A stretch of 5,756 nt of DNA from Deferribacteres bacterium (GTDB lineage: Bacteria > Thermosulfidibacterota > Thermosulfidibacteria > Thermosulfidibacterales > Thermosulfidibacteraceae): contig JAADEW010000067.1 of the NCBI GenBank assembly GCA_013153205.1, positions 1 to 5,756 of the forward strand. Reading direction: 5' to 3'. Below are positions 4,888-5,756 of the stretch, piece by piece. A program made the translations under genes and the position numbers. The notes beneath the pieces are model-generated. The model ran no database searches. It was not told the origin of the DNA and saw only the letters and a list, made by a program, of their open reading frames with translations. How positions within the stretch are numbered: position 1 is the stretch's first letter; every line of letters begins with the position of its first letter.

Positions 4888-5756
4888 CTACTTCAACGGG
4901 AGAGCGATTCTGACACAGGCTCCCCCGTCCACATTCTCTATCTCCAAATCCCCTCCGTGCTCCTTCACAATCACCGCCATCACGGGTATTCCCATGCCGG
5001 TGCCGTCTTCTTTGGTGGTAAAGAAGGGCTCAAACACCTTATGCCTTATCTCCTCCGGTATGCCTCCACCTCTGTCTATGACGGTTATAACCAGCTTTCC
5101 ATCCTCAACATCCACCCTGAGCTTTATCACATCGTCCACATTTCCCTTAACGTGCGCCTCATACGCATTCAACACCGCATTTTCTATAAGTTTTGACAGG
5201 TGCTTCGGGTCCAGAAAAGCTGTAAGCTCCCCTTTAGGCAGAGAGAGCTCCACCTTGAGAGACGGATACTTCTTTCTCAGCCTCCTTACGGTCTCCTTCA
5301 CCACATACTTCACATCGGTGTCAACCTTCTGGGGTTTAACGGACTTGTTGTAAACATCTATGTCCTTCAATATCTCGTCAATCCTCTTTACCTCTTTCAG
5401 TATAATCTCCAGGCTTTTTCTGTCGTATTCTCCTTTCTTGAGCATACGTGCCACAAGCCCGCCTATAATGGTCAGCGGATTTCTTATCTCGTGGATTATG
5501 CGGGAGCTCACCTCTTTCAAAGACAAGGCTTTCTCCATGTTGAGGATAAGCTTCTGCTGTTTTTCTATCTCGCTTTTTGCCTCTTCCAGCTCCTCTATCT
5601 TTTCTTTAAGCTCGTGATAAAGCTTAGCCCTCTCTATAGCCATAGCCACCGCATTGACAAAGTCGAAAGCCACTTTAAGCCTTCTCTCATCCACAGGAGA
5701 CATGCTCACCACATTGTCCACGAGAAACATGCCCAGAGGCTCATCTTCGCTCCAAA
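4888..5756 (-). CDS. Soluble GAF-domain sensor histidine kinase, C-terminal part (continues past right edge)
   Basis: 288 complete codons are visible and the frame is still open at the right edge. The first Met (5728-5730) is not the start: codons before it read WSEDEPLG and continue the last strands of a GAF-type sensor domain (LGMFLVDN, then AIERAKLYHEL, to about residue 48). A Lys/Glu-rich coiled-coil linker follows (about 48-83). Numbering from the first visible codon, the HisKA H-box is HEIRNPL with phospho-acceptor H88 (codon 5491-5493). The HATPase domain has N192 and N196 (LIENAVLNA), the G1 box DRGGGI starting at D227, the F box FEPFF at 241-245 and the G2 box GTGMG at 251-255. All residues needed for ATP binding and autophosphorylation are present. 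The E-x-x-N after the His also matches the motif linked to phosphatase activity in this kinase class, so it may both load and unload the receiver. No membrane segment is visible, so the visible part is cytosolic. The ligand is unknown. Confidence 0.93.
   Translation of the reverse strand, partial: WSEDEPLGMFLVDNVVSMSPVDERRLKVAFDFVNAVAMAIERAKLYHELKEKIEELEEAKSEIEKQQKLILNMEKALSLKEVSSRIIHEIRNPLTIIGGLVARMLKKGEYDRKSLEIILKEVKRIDEILKDIDVYNKSVKPQKVDTDVKYVVKETVRRLRKKYPSLKVELSLPKGELTAFLDPKHLSKLIENAVLNAYEAHVKGNVDDVIKLRVDVEDGKLVITVIDRGGGIPEEIRHKVFEPFFTTKEDGTGMGIPVMAVIVKEHGGDLEIENVDGGACVRIALPLK

Larger units (their letters stand above)
1..5756 (-). other. Inferred five-gene operon: kinase, receiver, nucleotidyltransferase fusion, GH57, galT
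   Basis: All five genes share the minus strand. The junctions are 22 bases, 3 bases, a 4-base overlap and an 8-base overlap. No stem-loop followed by a T-run (minus strand) was seen at any junction, and there is no gap large enough for an ordinary promoter with regulator sites. A single transcript entering from the right edge is the simplest reading. Neither the promoter nor the terminator is in the window. Confidence 0.8.

Noticed and set aside
5728..5730. ATG as the start of the histidine kinase.
   Set aside because: The frame is open upstream to the window edge and the residues around this Met continue a GAF-type domain; no ribosome site precedes it. The gene is cut by the window instead.

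Overview
The window is a dense, single-direction stretch of bacterial chromosome. Every supported gene lies on the minus strand, so transcription runs from the right edge to the left edge. It holds five genes. Two are cut by the window edges: a sensor kinase on the right and a galT-type gene on the left. The longest non-coding gap is 22 bases, and the last two junctions overlap. No internal promoter, terminator, RNA gene, repeat, mobile element or CRISPR array was seen. The operon promoter probably lies beyond the right edge and the terminator beyond the left edge.

Order in the direction of transcription: (1) the C-terminal part of a soluble GAF-containing sensor histidine kinase; (2) a 122-residue stand-alone receiver-domain response regulator; (3) an 831-residue fusion of a sugar-1-phosphate nucleotidyltransferase, a left-handed beta-helix hexapeptide region and a phosphomannomutase-like region; (4) a family GH57 glucan-active enzyme of the 4-alpha-glucanotransferase/alpha-amylase type; (5) the first 21 codons of a galactose-1-phosphate uridylyltransferase (GalT) homologue. 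The galT start is very short in this window and easy to miss, but it has an ideal ribosome binding site and a recognisable N-terminal motif.

Together the genes look like a storage-polysaccharide (glycogen/alpha-glucan) or nucleotide-sugar module placed directly under, and translated with, a two-component pair. GH57 would rearrange or cut alpha-1,4-glucans. The GalT-like protein and the nucleotidyltransferase would interconvert sugar-1-phosphates and nucleotide sugars. The receiver has no DNA-binding or enzymatic output domain, so its output is probably protein-protein contact. The phosphomannomutase-like half of the fusion has lost the usual residues at all four catalytic motifs, which makes it look like a pseudoenzyme and a candidate regulatory or scaffold domain. 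This is the most unusual feature of the window.

The organism is a bacterium, judging by strong Shine-Dalgarno sequences and tight operon packing. It is probably a thermophile: the GH57 enzyme closely resembles hyperthermophile 4-alpha-glucanotransferases, and the proteins are rich in Lys/Glu and branched residues. An Aquificota, Thermodesulfobacteriota or Nitrospirota-like lineage would fit, but that is inference and no species is named.
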